This document shows, piece by piece, positions 1 to 7,084 of a DNA stretch of 9,873 nt. Below the pieces are notes generated by a model. The model worked only from the letters and a program-made list of their open reading frames with translations. It made no database searches and had not been told where the DNA came from. The translations under genes and the position numbers were made by a program. The stretch comes from an uncultured bacterium (GTDB taxonomy: Bacteria > Eisenbacteria > RBG-16-71-46 > CAIMUX01). The stretch spans positions 1-9,873 of the forward strand of contig CAMPIC010000063.1 in NCBI GenBank assembly GCA_946886185.1. Direction: 5' to 3'. The number at the start of each line of letters is the position of its first letter. The first letter of the stretch is position 1.

Positions 1-647
1 ACGTCCGGCCGCACCAGGAGCAGCTCCAGATCGGACGCGTCGGATTGCGGGCGCACCGCGCGCTCGATGATCGCTCCCGAGGGAATTCGTCCCACGGTGA
101 CCTGGTTCTGCGCGACCGACGTGCCGCCCGGCGAGTCGGCAGAGAATCCACCCACGCTGACCGGTCCCTGAGCGACTGCATACACCTGGCCGTCCGCTCC
201 CTCGAGCGGAGTCTGGATCAAGATTCCGCCGCGCAGGGAAGTGGCGTCTCCGATCGATGCGATCGTGACGTCGATCCGTCCACCAGGCCGCGCGAACGGA
301 GGCAAGCTCGCCGTCACCATGACCGCGGCGACGTTCTTGATGTTCATCTCCTCGGGCGAAACGGTGAGCCCGACGCTCTCGAGGAGGTTGCTCATGGAGC
401 GCAGGGTGAAGCCGGTACCTTTGCGATCTCCCGTGCCGTCGAGGCCCATGATCAGTCCGTAGCCGACGAGCTGGTTCTCGCGCATTCCACGGAACTGGCC
501 GATGTCGCGAATCCGCGCCGCGTCCACATGCACTGGCAGCATCGCGAGCAACAGGATCGTGACCATCATCGTGGCCGCGAACATGCGGATCGTGAGCATC
601 CGTGTCTCGAGCATCGTGGTTGCGAACATGCGGGAAACGCCACGCAT
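1..647 (-). CDS. flgI: Flagellar P-ring protein FlgI, 3' end outside the window
   Basis: FlgI builds the periplasmic P ring around the flagellar rod in the peptidoglycan layer. My minus-strand translation gives 215 residues before the left edge, roughly the first 60% of a usual FlgI. The mature N-terminus is highly typical: ARIRDIGQFRG (44-54), then NQLVGYGLIMGLDGTGD (58-74), NIKNVAAVMVTASLPPFARP (102-121) and GRIDVTIASIGDATSLRGG (123-141). Residues 1-43 form a Sec signal peptide with a hydrophobic core at about 28-39 and a cleavage site near VDA/A. The ATG at 647 overlaps the flgH stop as ATGA, which is why I chose it. Seven in-frame ATGs lie in the first 28 codons. A start at 599 would give a more normal signal peptide of about 28 residues, so the exact start is uncertain. 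The family assignment is firm. Confidence 0.96.
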   Translation of the reverse strand, partial: MRGVSRMFATTMLETRMLTIRMFAATMMVTILLLAMLPVHVDAARIRDIGQFRGMRENQLVGYGLIMGLDGTGDRKGTGFTLRSMSNLLESVGLTVSPEEMNIKNVAAVMVTASLPPFARPGGRIDVTIASIGDATSLRGGILIQTPLEGADGQVYAVAQGPVSVGGFSADSPGGTSVAQNQVTVGRIPSGAIIERAVRPQSDASDLELLLVRPD

Positions 648-1510
648 CAAAAGATCCAACCGAGGATGCGGCCGAAGATTCCGGGGCGGGAAGCGCTCTT
701 GCCGGCGCCCTTGCCGGCGTACTGGATGCGCATCTCCGCGATCTTGGTCGAAAGCACCGTGTTGTCGGAGCGGATGTCCTCGGGGCGGGCGACCCCGTAC
801 AAAGTGACCTGCTCCTGCTCGCCGTTGAGGTCGATCAGACGCGAGCCTTCCACGACGAGATAGCCGTTGGGCCGGATGTCGTGCACCTGCACCGTGATCG
901 TGGTGGTGAGCTGGCCGGCCACCGACACCTGCCCGCTCCCTTTCTGCTCGTTCTTCGCCTCGGCATCGACGCCGAAGAGCGGAATGAAGTCGAGCGGCCC
1001 GGCGCCCGGTCCTCCCCCGACGTCGACCTTGTGCTCTTTGGAGGTCGAGAGGCTGGATCGATTGCTCCCGCTCGAGCTTTCCAGCACGACCACCGTGATG
1101 AGATCGCCGATCTGCATCGCCTTGCGGTTGGTGTAGCGGAATCCTTCACGCTCGTTCCAGAGTGATCCATCTTGGGCCGAGGCGAAGCCGAACGTCCCGC
1201 AGAGAAGCAGGACTCCCTGGATGAACGCCCGGAGAAAGCCGACTCGCGTGAGCCGGGGACCGTGAGGTTCCAGCTCGACCAGACCGTCGAGCTCGACCGT
1301 CATCACCTCGGAGTGGACCGTCTCAGCCGGACGCGCTCCTCCCAGGACGAGCCGCAGAGCGACCGCGCGGCGCTCCAGATTGCGCACCGTCTCGTCGGCC
1401 TCTTCCGGAACCCTCGCCGTGTTGCCGTCCGTGGGAAAGAGAGTCTCTCGCTCCCCCGTTCGCGCGTGTTCGACGTGGTCCGTCCGCCGCCTTCGCAGCC
1501 ATCCCTTCAT
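647..1510 (-). CDS. flgH: Flagellar L-ring protein FlgH with possible N-terminal extension
   Basis: FlgH forms the outer-membrane L ring. From the ATG at 1510 the protein has 287 residues. The family core is clear: DGSLWNEREGFRY (114-126), KAMQIGDLITVVVLESSSGS (130-149), the central TTTITVQVHDIRPNGYLVVEG (202-222), and the ending RPEDIRSDNTVLSTKIAEMR (242-261). The 1510 ATG overlaps the flgA stop as ATGA, suggesting translational coupling, but it leaves about 90 charged residues before the hydrophobic signal (about 97-112). A start at the ATG of residue 70 (position 1303) would give 218 residues, the usual FlgH size; GAGGTG lies almost touching that ATG, which is poor spacing for a ribosome site. 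FlgH is usually a lipoprotein. Here the only signal cysteine, C104, follows LLL, which is not a standard lipobox, whereas ASA/Q fits signal peptidase I. The product is certain and the start is not. Confidence 0.93.
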   Translation of the reverse strand: MKGWLRRRRTDHVEHARTGERETLFPTDGNTARVPEEADETVRNLERRAVALRLVLGGARPAETVHSEVMTVELDGLVELEPHGPRLTRVGFLRAFIQGVLLLCGTFGFASAQDGSLWNEREGFRYTNRKAMQIGDLITVVVLESSSGSNRSSLSTSKEHKVDVGGGPGAGPLDFIPLFGVDAEAKNEQKGSGQVSVAGQLTTTITVQVHDIRPNGYLVVEGSRLIDLNGEQEQVTLYGVARPEDIRSDNTVLSTKIAEMRIQYAGKGAGKSASRPGIFGRILGWIF

Positions 1511-2241
1511 CGCGTCACCACCTCTCCCTGAAGGCCCACCTGGACCGTTCCCGGGCCCAGCACTTCGGCTCGACAATCCCGATCCGCGCCGGCGACGCGC
1601 ACGGCGATCTCCTCGCCTGGCCAGCCGTCTTTGCGCGCGATTCCGCGACCCCGCAGCTCGAGGCCGGGAGCGCGATAGAGCACCACCAGTTCCTGATTGC
1701 GGCGAACCGAAGGGGGCTCGCGGAGCGACGCGCACGGGATCCACTGACCGGCCGCGACCGCCTTGAAAAGAAACCGTCCGAGCGTAGCCTCGCCGCAAAT
1801 CGCGGAAGGGGGCGCCCAGCTCTGCACGCTTTCGAGATCCCCCGGCTCGAGCAGCGACCCTGCGGCGAGAGTGCGCAATGCGCGGTTGGCATAGCCAGAA
1901 ACGAGCAGGTGGCCCGGAATCATGAGATCGACGGGGCGTCCTTCGCGAGATCCCTGCAAGCGCACCACGACGCGATCGGGGCACTCGGCGGGAAGCGGTG
2001 TCGTCGACTCCGCCTGCGCGCCTTCCAGTCCGGCGAGCTCGCGCGCGAGCGATGCTCCCAACGTCCAGTCCACCTTGAGATCGCTGAGGGCATATCGGGT
2101 CGCGAGCACGGTTTCGAACTCGGCGAGCGCGTTCATCCCACCCAGCACGGGGGACGGCGCGTCCGCGGCAGACGCAGAGGAGACCGCCGGAACGAATGGC
2201 CAGGCTGCGGCAAGCATCACGATGCCCGCCATGAGGCCCAT
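1507..2241 (-). CDS. flgA: Flagellar basal-body P-ring formation chaperone FlgA
   Basis: FlgA is a periplasmic chaperone that helps FlgI assemble into the P ring. From the ATG at 2241 the protein has 244 residues, a normal size. A signal peptide (about 1-26, hydrophobic core GIVMLAAAWPFVPAV, cleavage near ASA/A) leads to a divergent N-terminal domain. A SAF-like domain follows with ANRALRTLAAGSLLEPGDLE (118-137), then SVRRNQELVVLYRAPGLELR (178-197), GIARKDGWPGEEIAVRV (200-216) and a final PGTVQV, all typical of FlgA C-terminal halves. The reading frame stays open upstream to a GTG at 2652, but that stretch has no protein-like composition or coding bias, so I begin at the signal peptide. ATGs at 2232 and 2349 are alternatives; none has a strong ribosome site. 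The stop overlaps the flgH start, so the two are probably translated together. Confidence 0.88.
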   Translation of the reverse strand: MGLMAGIVMLAAAWPFVPAVSSASAADAPSPVLGGMNALAEFETVLATRYALSDLKVDWTLGASLARELAGLEGAQAESTTPLPAECPDRVVVRLQGSREGRPVDLMIPGHLLVSGYANRALRTLAAGSLLEPGDLESVQSWAPPSAICGEATLGRFLFKAVAAGQWIPCASLREPPSVRRNQELVVLYRAPGLELRGRGIARKDGWPGEEIAVRVAGADRDCRAEVLGPGTVQVGLQGEVVTR

Positions 2242-2648
2242 CCGCGCATGGATTCGCCACGAGCCAGTGCGGCGTGGGAGCGGACCGGCCTCCGAGTCGA
2301 GGTGGGGACGAGATCGATTGCAGCGAGGACGCCGAGCAACGGATGCCATCAGTGTCGTTCGAGCATGGCGTCGGACACACGATGGGTCATTGCAGCATGA
2401 ACGCCGGGTGACATCCGCATCGAGGTGCGACAGCGAGCGATCGCGAGTTTGAGGACAGAGAGAGAGCGACGAAGGAGTCCGTTCCTGCGCTTCAGAAGAA
2501 ACCTGTTCCCCCCGTGTTCCGGGCAAGCTCCGTCCTCCACACGGCGTCATCCCTGACGCCCGCCGCTCTCTCACCTGATCCCACGCGTCCATGCGCACTC
2601 CGCGGCGGATCCTTCCGCCGCCACCCGCGATCCCTGTTGCAGGCGACC
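2242..2648 (-). other. flgG-flgA intergenic region with nested inverted repeats
   Basis: This gap of about 400 bases breaks an otherwise compact operon. I see no convincing gene in it. On the minus strand it holds a hairpin with 8-bp arms and an AGGA loop (2602-2621), a hairpin GGCGTCA/TGACGCC with a GGGA loop (2543-2560), arms CCGTGT/ACACGG (2539-2544 with 2512-2517) and a distant 9-bp pairing GAGAGAGCG/CGCTCTCTC (2564-2572 with 2460-2468) that would enclose the middle two. No U-tract follows the first hairpin, so it is not a standard terminator. No sigma-54, sigma-28 or clear sigma-70 site was found. It could be an mRNA leader, a processing or stabilising element, or plain GC-rich spacer. 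Confidence 0.45.
2602..2621 (-). other. Hairpin just after flgG
   Basis: Perfect 8-bp stem GCGGCGGA/TCCGCCGC with a 4-base loop, beginning 27 bases after the flgG stop. There is no T-run after it on the minus strand, so it may protect the 3' end of the flgF-flgG message or pause polymerase rather than act as an intrinsic terminator. Confidence 0.4.
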
Positions 2649-3437
2649 TCACGCGCTTCGGATGGACGACGCGGTCCGCATCATCTCGTCCGCCGATTGG
2701 ATCGCCTTGGAATTCACCTCGAAGGCGCGCTGCGCCACGATCATGTGGATCATCTCTTCCACTACTTCCACGTTGGAGCGTTCGAGCGCTCCCTGCGTAA
2801 TCGCGCCGAACCCGAGTGCGCCGGGAGTTCCGATCTGCGCCTCTCCACTGGATGCGGTCTCGCGAACCAGGTTGCGCCCCTCCGCCGTCAGTCCGGCCGG
2901 ATTCGTAAAACGCGCCACGAGGATTTGTCCAATTTCGCTCGATCCGGCGACTCCGGCCTGCTCGATGATGACGCGGCCGTCCGTGGTGATCGCCATCGAG
3001 ACGGTATCTTCCGGAACGGCGAGCTCGGGCTGGAGCACGAATCCCTGCGGCGTGACGATCCGCCCTTCCGAGTCGATCCGGAACGATCCATCGCGTGTGA
3101 ACGCGGTCGTGCCGTCCGGTCGCGTCACCTGGAAAAAGCCGTTCCCCTCGATGAGCAGGTCGAGAGGATTTCCGGTGACCTCGCTGTCCCCCTGCGAATA
3201 GATCTTCTCGTTGTCGACGGGGCGGCTCCCGTGTCCGATCTGCAGACCAACCGGGCGGCCTCCCTCCCCGTCCCCGCCGGTCGCGGGAGAGAGCGTTTGA
3301 TACAGAAGGTCTTCGAAGCCGAGGCGGCTGCGCTTGAACGCCGTCGTGTTCACGTTCGCCAGATTGTTGGCGATGGTGTCGAGATAGAGCTGCTGCGCCT
3401 TCATTCCCGAGGCGGCGCTTCGCATCGCTCGTAGCAT
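2649..3437 (-). CDS. flgG: Flagellar distal rod protein FlgG
   Basis: FlgG makes the distal rod that crosses the periplasm and is surrounded by the P and L rings. The 262-residue product has the usual length and all landmarks: the N-terminal helix and rod signature with ANNLANVNTTAFKRSRLGFEDLL (23-45, of which the first part is diagnostic), TGNPLDLLIEGNGFF (88-102), TRDGSF (114-119), and the C-terminal helix motif QGALERSNVEVVEEMI (215-230) followed by QRAFEVNSKAIQ (236-247). The start is well supported: AAGGAGA lies 7 bases before the ATG. No signal peptide is present, as expected for a type III-exported rod protein. It lies 68 bases after flgF in the same direction. Function and boundaries are secure. 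Confidence 0.97.
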   Translation of the reverse strand: MLRAMRSAASGMKAQQLYLDTIANNLANVNTTAFKRSRLGFEDLLYQTLSPATGGDGEGGRPVGLQIGHGSRPVDNEKIYSQGDSEVTGNPLDLLIEGNGFFQVTRPDGTTAFTRDGSFRIDSEGRIVTPQGFVLQPELAVPEDTVSMAITTDGRVIIEQAGVAGSSEIGQILVARFTNPAGLTAEGRNLVRETASSGEAQIGTPGALGFGAITQGALERSNVEVVEEMIHMIVAQRAFEVNSKAIQSADEMMRTASSIRSA

Positions 3438-3505
3438 CTACCGTTCTCCTTCTTGCGCCCGAGTACCGAGAGCGACTGCGCCCGGATCACGCGCCGTTCC
3501 CCTCA

Positions 3506-4231
3506 TCAGCTGGAAGCCCAGCGAATGAGCTGGCCGAGGCTCGCATCCTGCGTCGAGATCGCCGATTGGTTCGCCTGGTAGCTGCGCAGGATCGCGAGCA
3601 TCTCGATCATGGTCGCGACCGGATCGGAGTTCGCTCCTTCGACCGCCCCTTGCACCACCACGGGCGATTCCACCGGCAGCACCTCGGCGTCGGTCTGAAT
3701 CAGATTGCGCCCCGCCAGGCGGAGGAGCGTCGGATCGGGAAGCTCGACTACCTGGAGCCTCCCCACCGTGGATCCGTCCACTTTCACGTTTCCGTCGGCG
3801 GACACTTCCACGGTTCCGGTTTCGGGCACGATGACCGGCCCGCCCTCGGTGAGAATCGGATGACCGCTCCGATGTAAAAGCGTTCCGTCGAGCCCGCGCA
3901 CGAGGGATGCATCGCGGGTATACAGAGGACCTTCCGGACCTTGCACGGCGAAGAAACCGCTCCCGGAGAGAGACAGATCGAGCGGATTGCCGGTCGTCTC
4001 CAGAGACGCTTCCGCGAGATCGAGCTGCGTCACGAGCCCGGGTGCCTCGCTGGAAGGGGCCGCGCCGCCGGGGAGCAGCGGAAGGCCGAGCGCGTTGGCC
4101 TCCTGCTGAAAGGCGAATCGCACCTGCCGAAATCCAGGCGTCCCGACGTTGGCCAGGTTGTTCGCCAGGATTTCCTGCGCCCGTTGCGCCGGACTGAGCG
4201 CCGAGGCGGAGATCCACATCCCTCGAAGCAT
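3506..4231 (-). CDS. flgF: Flagellar proximal rod protein FlgF
   Basis: This is a second rod protein, 241 residues, exported by the flagellar type III system and lacking a signal peptide. It shows the rod/hook signature ANNLANVGTPGF (23-34), TGNPLDLSLSGSGFF (80-94), YTRDASL (104-110), a central domain with DGNVKVDG, and the C-terminal QGAVEGANSDPVATMIEM (194-211) ending in a helix rich in alanine and glutamine. Position before flgG and its shorter, more divergent sequence favour FlgF over a second FlgG. The start at 4231 is chosen because GGGAGGA sits 4 bases upstream and the protein then begins at the first family helix; the frame is open further upstream, but that part does not resemble protein. 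It heads the visible operon, divergent from the phosphatase gene. Confidence 0.93.
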   Translation of the reverse strand: MLRGMWISASALSPAQRAQEILANNLANVGTPGFRQVRFAFQQEANALGLPLLPGGAAPSSEAPGLVTQLDLAEASLETTGNPLDLSLSGSGFFAVQGPEGPLYTRDASLVRGLDGTLLHRSGHPILTEGGPVIVPETGTVEVSADGNVKVDGSTVGRLQVVELPDPTLLRLAGRNLIQTDAEVLPVESPVVVQGAVEGANSDPVATMIEMLAILRSYQANQSAISTQDASLGQLIRWASS

Positions 4232-4552
4232 TGATCCTCCCTGGTTCCGAAGGCGCAACACACTAAGCGTGCCAAGCGATCGATGCGCTCGGGAGTCGCG
4301 GAGCAGACCCTCGGGGTGATTCGCTAAGAGTAGGCGGGGATGAAGGTTGCCGAGCGCGCGCTCCAGCCGCGGATGGTGGGTCCACGGGGATCCCGCGGGC
4401 AACTCCGCGCCTTCCCCACACTCGCGACTGGGAAGAACATGACCAGCGCCGGCAGAGAATTCCCCACCGCGGCGGCGCCGATTGACACCGCGGGCGCCCG
4501 GTGCCTAAGTTGCGGGCGAGAGCTTCGGCTCCAACCCGAGAGGACCTCCCCC
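4232..4552. other. Divergent intergenic region between flgF and the phosphatase gene
   Basis: This stretch of about 320 bases separates two divergent genes. It holds the flgF ribosome site at its left end, and on the plus strand a promoter and ribosome site for the phosphatase gene at its right end. I could not identify a convincing promoter for the flg operon on the minus strand: a TGGCACG box (4268-4274) and TTGC (4255-4258) resemble sigma-54 half sites but are 9 bases apart instead of 4. Confidence 0.5.
4482..4511 (+). promoter_or_regulatory. Sigma-70-type promoter of the phosphatase gene
   Basis: A perfect -35 hexamer TTGACA (4482-4487), an 18-base spacer and TAAGTT (4506-4511) as a partial -10 box lie 41 bases before the ATG at 4553. 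The spacer is a dyad: the 10-bp palindrome CGGGCGCCCG (4491-4500), overlapped by CACCG/CGGTG arms (4486-4490 and 4499-4503), a position where a repressor or activator could bind. A perfect TTGACA in such GC-rich DNA is unlikely to be incidental, though the -10 match is only three of six. Confidence 0.5.
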
Positions 4553-7084
4553 ATGAACGCCGGAACGGCTCGGATCGTTCGGTGGGGCATGGTCGGCTTC
4601 GCGATCGCGACCGTCGCGGGGGTGGGGATCGAGGCGACCAAGCTTTCGGAGCGACCGCTTCTCGGAATGAGCGAGATCGGCACCGAGGTCGTCTTGGTCA
4701 GCGCGGGAGGACCTGCGGAGCGCGCAGGACTCCGCAATGGGGATCGGATCGTCGCCATCGCGGGGCGGCCCGTCGCCTCGCTACCCGACCCATCGGGATT
4801 CCTTCGCCGAACCTCCGTGGGTCGGGGCACTCCGCTCGTGGTCGAACGCGACGGAGCTCCGTTTCACACGGAAATCGTTCCGGATCTCCTGCCTCCGGTG
4901 GAGCGCGCCTGGGGATATGCCCACGCGCTGACCGCGATGATCATGCTCACGATCGGCGCGCTGGTCTGCTCGCGCCGGCCCACTCGCCTCACCTCGGTGT
5001 TCTTCGCGCTCTGCACCGCGCTCTCCATTCTATTGTTCCGCCCGCACTATCCCGCGACCGACTGGGCGTACACGGCCGAGACGCTGATGGTCGCGCTGCT
5101 CTCGGCGATGCTGCCCGGAGTGGTCCTCCATCTCTTCCTGCTGTTTCCGTACGAGCGGGCTGCGCTCGTGCGCAGGCCGTGGATGCAGCTCGTCATCTAC
5201 CTGCCCGGTTTGCTCCTCTTTCCGCTCATCAATGGGCAGTGGGGGGCGGACCGCCTGGGAATCCCGCTCTATCTGGCGGAGCGCGCGAGCAACACCATCG
5301 CGGGGCTGTACTGGGTGATCGCGATCGTCTGCGCGCTCGCGCTCTTCGCGCACGCCTATCGGCGCGACCCGCTTCCCACGGTGCGGCAGAAGCTCCGGGT
5401 CACGGCACTGGGAGTGGCGGTCTCGCTCGTCCCGCTTCTCACCGTGCTCGCGGTCCGATCGAGCGCGCCCGATCAGCCGATTCCGGGGGACCGCCTCGCC
5501 ACCATGGCGATCGTCTTCCTTCCCGCTTCGATCGGATTCGCGATCACACGCCACGGAATCTTCGACATCGAGCGGATGGCGTCGCGCGCTCTGGTCTACG
5601 CCGCCATGACCAGCATCTTCGTGCTGCTCTATTTCGTGGCCTTCTTCCTGCTGCGTGTGGCGTTGCAGGGGGTGACCGGGTTGGACGATGAAATCGGCAC
5701 CGTCCTCGCCTTCCTCTTCGTCGTGGTGGTGCTGAGTCCGATCCGGACGCGCCTGCAGAACCGGCTCGATCGGTGGATCTATCCCGACCGGTACGCGAAA
5801 CGCCGCCCTCTCCACGAAGCGGTGATGCTGTTCAAAGAGGCGCGCGGCACCGGCGCGGTCGAGGAGGTGATGTTGCAGGCCATGAAGCGCGCGCTCGGAG
5901 TGCAGCGGGCAGGGATCTATCGTCCTTGCACGGATGCAGAGCGATTCGAGCTGTCGCGCTCCCTCGGGCTGAGCGAGGAAGAGCGGAGCGAAGCCTCCAC
6001 GCTCGGGCGGCATCTGCTGGAGTCGGTCTTCCATCGGAAGGAGCCGCTCCTCCGTGAGGATCTGGAGTCGGAGCTTCCGTACGGCTATCTGCCCGCGTGC
6101 GATCTCGCGGCGCTGCGGGTGCTCGGGGCGCGCCTGCTCGTTCCGTTCGTGACACAAGACGCGCGCACCGAGGATGACGGGGACGAGCGCGACCCCACCG
6201 CTCCCGACTCTCGACTCGCGGTGCTCGTGCTCGGGGAGCGCGCCTTCCAGGAACCGTACTCCGCTCCCGACCTGGAGACGCTCGAGGCCTTTCAGCTCCA
6301 GGCGTGTCTCGCGCTGGAGAACGCGCGCTATCTGGAGGAGAGCCGCGACCACGAGGTGCTCCAGCGAGAGCTGGAGATGGCCCGGGTGCTGCAGCGCTCG
6401 TTGTTCCCCCGCGATCTTCCCCGGCTGGCCAATCTGGAGCTCGCGGCCATCAATCGTCCCTGCCATCACGTCGGAGGCGACTACTACGACTGCCAGCTGA
6501 TCTCGAACGGCGGCGGCGCCCGGCTCCTCTTCGCGATCGGGGACGTCGCGGGCCACGGCGTGCCCGCCGCGCTCCTCATGGCGAGCGTGCAGGCGACGCT
6601 GCGCGCCGAAGCGCACGCCGGACGGAGCCCGAATCACGTCCTGGGAACGTTGAACACGAGGCTGTGCGCGATCCAGCGCCCGGAGCGATTCGTCTCGCTC
6701 TTCTGCGCGGAGCTGGATCCGGGCCGGAGATGCCTGCGCTACGCGAACGGCGGCCATCTCTATCCGATCCTGGTGCGCGCGCACGGGTCGATCGAACGGC
6801 TCGAGCACGGCGGACTCCTGCTCGGAATCCGTGAGCCGATCGCCTATGACCCGGGAGAGGTGACGCTCGCTCCGGGAGATCTGCTGCTCCTTTTCACCGA
6901 TGGCGTGATCGAGCGGGGCGGTCCCGATGGAACCTTCGGAGAGCTCGCGCTGCAGTCATTCGTGGCTCGCCACCGGCATCTCTCCGCGCACGACCTCGTG
7001 GGTCGCATCTTCGAAGAGGTGGACCGGATCGATCCCGTCGGAGAGAGGGACGACACCACCCTGTTCGCGCTCAAAGTGCTTTGA
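4553..7084 (+). CDS. Membrane-bound SpoIIE/PP2C-family phosphatase with PDZ and GAF-like domains
   Basis: Predicted 843-residue membrane serine/threonine phosphatase. Order: TM helix (about 10-29); PDZ-like domain (about 37-110, with GGPAERAGLRNGDRIVAIAG at 52-71), probably periplasmic; about nine further TM segments between 122 and 396; a helical linker; a GAF-like region (about 425-595); a coiled-coil (595-617, DHEVLQRELEMARVLQRSLF); and a SpoIIE-type PP2C domain (618-843). Metal-binding motifs are intact: GGDYYD (D643), GDVAGHG (D664), FTDG (D783) and RDDTT (D833/D834). Such enzymes usually dephosphorylate anti-sigma-factor antagonists in partner switching, so an STAS-domain protein is the expected substrate. 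The start at 4553 has AGAGGA 8 bases upstream and lies after the promoter; an in-frame ATG at 4340 would add 71 residues of low-quality sequence and is rejected. Substrate and signal are unknown; no anti-sigma factor gene is adjacent. Confidence 0.9.
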   Translation: MNAGTARIVRWGMVGFAIATVAGVGIEATKLSERPLLGMSEIGTEVVLVSAGGPAERAGLRNGDRIVAIAGRPVASLPDPSGFLRRTSVGRGTPLVVERDGAPFHTEIVPDLLPPVERAWGYAHALTAMIMLTIGALVCSRRPTRLTSVFFALCTALSILLFRPHYPATDWAYTAETLMVALLSAMLPGVVLHLFLLFPYERAALVRRPWMQLVIYLPGLLLFPLINGQWGADRLGIPLYLAERASNTIAGLYWVIAIVCALALFAHAYRRDPLPTVRQKLRVTALGVAVSLVPLLTVLAVRSSAPDQPIPGDRLATMAIVFLPASIGFAITRHGIFDIERMASRALVYAAMTSIFVLLYFVAFFLLRVALQGVTGLDDEIGTVLAFLFVVVVLSPIRTRLQNRLDRWIYPDRYAKRRPLHEAVMLFKEARGTGAVEEVMLQAMKRALGVQRAGIYRPCTDAERFELSRSLGLSEEERSEASTLGRHLLESVFHRKEPLLREDLESELPYGYLPACDLAALRVLGARLLVPFVTQDARTEDDGDERDPTAPDSRLAVLVLGERAFQEPYSAPDLETLEAFQLQACLALENARYLEESRDHEVLQRELEMARVLQRSLFPRDLPRLANLELAAINRPCHHVGGDYYDCQLISNGGGARLLFAIGDVAGHGVPAALLMASVQATLRAEAHAGRSPNHVLGTLNTRLCAIQRPERFVSLFCAELDPGRRCLRYANGGHLYPILVRAHGSIERLEHGGLLLGIREPIAYDPGEVTLAPGDLLLLFTDGVIERGGPDGTFGELALQSFVARHRHLSAHDLVGRIFEEVDRIDPVGERDDTTLFALKVL

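Noticed and set aside
2349..2540. Short minus-strand frame of 63 codons ending at a TGATG overlap with a possible flgA start.
   Set aside because: GTG start, no protein-like composition, no recognisable motif, and the ATG it overlaps is not the preferred flgA start.
2242..2652. flgA starting at the GTG at 2652 overlapping the flgG stop (381 residues).
   Set aside because: It would put 137 residues without coding bias before a clear signal peptide; FlgA is normally about 220-250 residues.
4255..4274. Sigma-54-like promoter for flgF (TGGCACG and TTGC on the minus strand).
   Set aside because: The two boxes are 9 bases apart instead of the required 4, a spacing sigma-54 does not tolerate.
4340..4552. 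N-terminal extension of the phosphatase from the ATG at 4340.
   Set aside because: The TTGACA promoter lies inside it, the residues are of low quality, and the ATG at 4553 has a good ribosome site and starts just before the first membrane helix.
5030..6808. Long open frame of 592 codons on the minus strand opposite the phosphatase gene.
   Set aside because: Composition is full of R, H, E and Q as expected for an antisense frame of a GC-rich gene; the plus-strand frame has intact family motifs throughout.
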